DNA from: Streptomyces fulvorobeus
GTDB lineage: Bacteria > Actinomycetota > Actinomycetes > Streptomycetales > Streptomycetaceae
DNA: 64,000 nucleotides
Assembly (NCBI RefSeq): GCF_013167895.1
Contig: NZ_BLWC01000001.1
Coordinates: forward strand, 5,580,001-5,644,000
Direction: 5' to 3'
The position numbers and the translations under genes were made by a program. A model generated the notes under the pieces. That model was not told the DNA's origin. It saw nothing but the letters and a program-made list of their open reading frames with translations, and searched no databases. This document shows, in pieces, positions 62,421 to 64,000 of this stretch. Every line of letters starts with the position of its first letter. Within the stretch, counting starts at the first letter, position 1.

Positions 62421-64000
62421 CTGTCGACCGCCATCCTCACCGGTGCGCCGGTACCCGGATCGTCGCTCGAGGACGATCTGCGGTCCCTGGGCTTTGACGT
62501 ACGGGCCGCCGACGACGCCACCGAAGCCGCCGCGATGCTCGCCGCGGTTCCCGCCGGCGGACGCGTCGCGCTGGTCGACCCCCGGTTCGTCGGCCACCTG
62601 CACGCCCTGCGGCTCGGGCTGACCGATCCCCGCTTCGACGTCGCCGCCCTGCCCGGCGCGCTCACCGCGCAGCCCGGGGCGCGGGCGGCGCTGGTGCGCG
62701 CCCTGGACAGGACCGTCGCCGCGGTCGGCGCGGGAAGCCCCGTGGGGCCCCCGCCCGCCGACCCGGACGCCGAGGACCGCACGGTCCCGGGCCGCCTCGC
62801 GGTGGCCCTGGAGACCGGGGGCACCCCGGTGCAGCGGCCCGAGCTCGGTTCGCTCACCGCGGCCGTCCCCACCGGTCCGCAGGCACGCGCCGCCGCGCGT
62901 GAGGCCGTCGCCGCCGTCGACGACGAGGCGGTACGGCTGCGCAACGCGGTGAAGGCCCACGACGGTTTCGTCACCACGTTCCTGGTCAGCCCCTACTCCC
63001 GCTACATCGCCCGCTGGTGCGCCCGGCGCGGGCTCACCCCCAACCAGGTCACCACCGCCTCACTGATCACCGCGCTGGTCGCGGCGGGCAGCGCGGCGAC
63101 CGGCACCCGCGGCGGTTACGTCGCCGCAGGCGTGCTGCTGCTCCTCTCCTTCGTCCTGGACTGCACGGACGGGCAGCTCGCCCGCTACTCGTTGCAGTAC
63201 TCGACGATGGGCGCCTGGCTGGACGCCACGTTCGACCGGGCCAAGGAGTACGCGTACTACGCCGGTCTCGCACTCGGAGCGGCCCGGGGCGGTGACGACG
63301 TATGGGTCCTCGCGCTCGGCGCGATGGTCCTCCAGGCGTGCCGCCACATCGTCGACTTCTCATTCAACGAGGCCAACCACGACGCGGTCTCCAACACGAG
63401 CCCCACGGCGGCACTCTCCGACCGGCTCGACAGCGTCGGCTGGACGGTCTGGCTGCGGCGGATGATAGTGCTGCCGATCGGCGAGCGCTGGGCCATGATC
63501 GCCGTGCTGACCGCCGTGACCAGCCCCCGTGTCGTCTTCTACGCCCTGCTCGTCGGCTGCTCGCTCGCCGCCTGCTACACCACCGCCGGCCGCCTCCTGC
63601 GCTCGCTGACCCGCAAGGCGCGGCGCACCGACCGGGCCGCTCAGGCCCTCTCCGACCTCGCGGACTCGGGCCCGCTCGCACGGGCGGCCGCCGCCGTCGT
63701 CCCGAGGCCCGGCGGCGGTTTCACCGCCCCGCTGCTGGCGCTCACCGGTGCTGCGGCGATCATCGCCGCGGCCCTCCTCCTGCCGTACGGAAGCCCGCTG
63801 ACCGTGGCCGCCGCCGCGCTCTACGCGGTCCTCTCGGGCGCCGCCGTCGCGCGTCCCCTCAAGGGCGCGCTCGACTGGCTCGTACCCCCGGTGTTCAGGG
63901 CCGCGGAGTACTGCACGGTGCTCGTCCTGGCCGCCCGCAGCGACGTCCCGCACGCCCTTCCCGCGGCCTTCGGGCTGGTCTCAGCCGTCGCCTACCATCA
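62421..64000 (+). CDS. CDP-alcohol phosphatidyltransferase (DUF5941-like), runs off the right edge
   Basis: An open frame of at least 526 codons. The N-terminal 180 residues (STAILTGAPVPGSSLEDDL onward) look like a decayed nucleotidyltransferase domain. The CDP-alcohol phosphatidyltransferase motif D-G-x2-A-R-x8-G-x3-D-x3-D is complete in CTDGQLARYSLQ followed by GAWLDATFD (about residues 252-275), with helices on both sides. The product is probably a phospholipid or polyol-phosphate lipid. No ATG, GTG or TTG lies at the expected start; CTG 62421 with AAGGAG nine nt upstream is the best candidate. The C-terminus is not in the window. Confidence 0.8.
   Translation, partial: MSTAILTGAPVPGSSLEDDLRSLGFDVRAADDATEAAAMLAAVPAGGRVALVDPRFVGHLHALRLGLTDPRFDVAALPGALTAQPGARAALVRALDRTVAAVGAGSPVGPPPADPDAEDRTVPGRLAVALETGGTPVQRPELGSLTAAVPTGPQARAAAREAVAAVDDEAVRLRNAVKAHDGFVTTFLVSPYSRYIARWCARRGLTPNQVTTASLITALVAAGSAATGTRGGYVAAGVLLLLSFVLDCTDGQLARYSLQYSTMGAWLDATFDRAKEYAYYAGLALGAARGGDDVWVLALGAMVLQACRHIVDFSFNEANHDAVSNTSPTAALSDRLDSVGWTVWLRRMIVLPIGERWAMIAVLTAVTSPRVVFYALLVGCSLAACYTTAGRLLRSLTRKARRTDRAAQALSDLADSGPLARAAAAVVPRPGGGFTAPLLALTGAAAIIAAALLLPYGSPLTVAAAALYAVLSGAAVARPLKGALDWLVPPVFRAAEYCTVLVLAARSDVPHALPAAFGLVSAVAYH

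Overview
The window comes from a high-GC actinomycete, almost certainly a Streptomyces or a close relative. The evidence is very strong third-position GC bias, GTG and TTG starts, an SsgA-like sporulation protein, a WhiB-class regulator, a two-domain small laccase closely resembling the S. coelicolor SLAC protein, a GH46 chitosanase and a tiny LPFR-motif protein. From memory, the order from about 21.9 kb to the right edge resembles the S. coelicolor SCO6707-SCO6755 stretch (ligase, LigD-type polymerase, SLAC, SsgD, FadA/FadB, D-amino-acid oxidase, Idi, Tex, GalE). That comparison is recollection, not a search.

Layout. 0-2.7 kb (reverse strand): start of an MFS exporter, an ATP-grasp protein and a small unknown protein, probably one operon, then a Tat-exported SMP-30-like propeller protein. 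2.8-21.9 kb: a PucR-type regulator, three secreted proteins of unknown function (one DUF6801-like), then a complete MCE lipid-import operon: ATPase, two YrbE permeases, MceA-F, four Mce-associated membrane proteins in a duplicated A-B-A'-B' order, and a secreted lytic transglycosylase. 21.9-25.1 kb: a split, LigD-like end-joining pair (ligase and polymerase domains on divergent genes) and a membrane protein. 25.1-31.1 kb: an extracellular redox and sugar cassette made of a cupredoxin/OmpL47/3-keto-glycoside hydrolase fusion, a ThuA/sugar-dehydrogenase fusion and a divergent small laccase. 31.3-38.0 kb: glyoxalase-fold protein, WhiB-like regulator, chitosanase, acyl-ACP desaturase, SsgA-like protein, YciI-like protein, endonuclease V and an enoyl-reductase-like dehydrogenase. 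38.2-45.6 kb: a beta-oxidation operon (CoA-transferase/racemase, acyl-CoA dehydrogenase, thiolase, FadB-type protein) followed by MerR and TetR regulators. 45.7-64 kb: a DUF2236 gene remnant, M14 carboxypeptidase, BCCT transporter, D-amino-acid oxidase, ABC-F protein, Tex, LPFR protein, SCO6745-like protein, enoyl-CoA hydratase, HdeD-like protein, anti-sigma-type ATPase, Idi, a methyltransferase, a CDF metal exporter, GalE and a CDP-alcohol phosphatidyltransferase that runs off the right edge.

Nine genes read as frameshifted (near 1302, 2601, 16113, 17655, 20540, 31655, 47548, 50025 and 55747). Each is restored to a full family-length protein by adding one G or C to a short G/C run. This uniform pattern points to homopolymer errors in the assembly rather than nine real pseudogenes, so these genes are annotated across the shift. 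The only convincing true gene remnant is the DUF2236 gene at 45.7 kb. No tRNA, rRNA, CRISPR array, insertion sequence or prophage was found.
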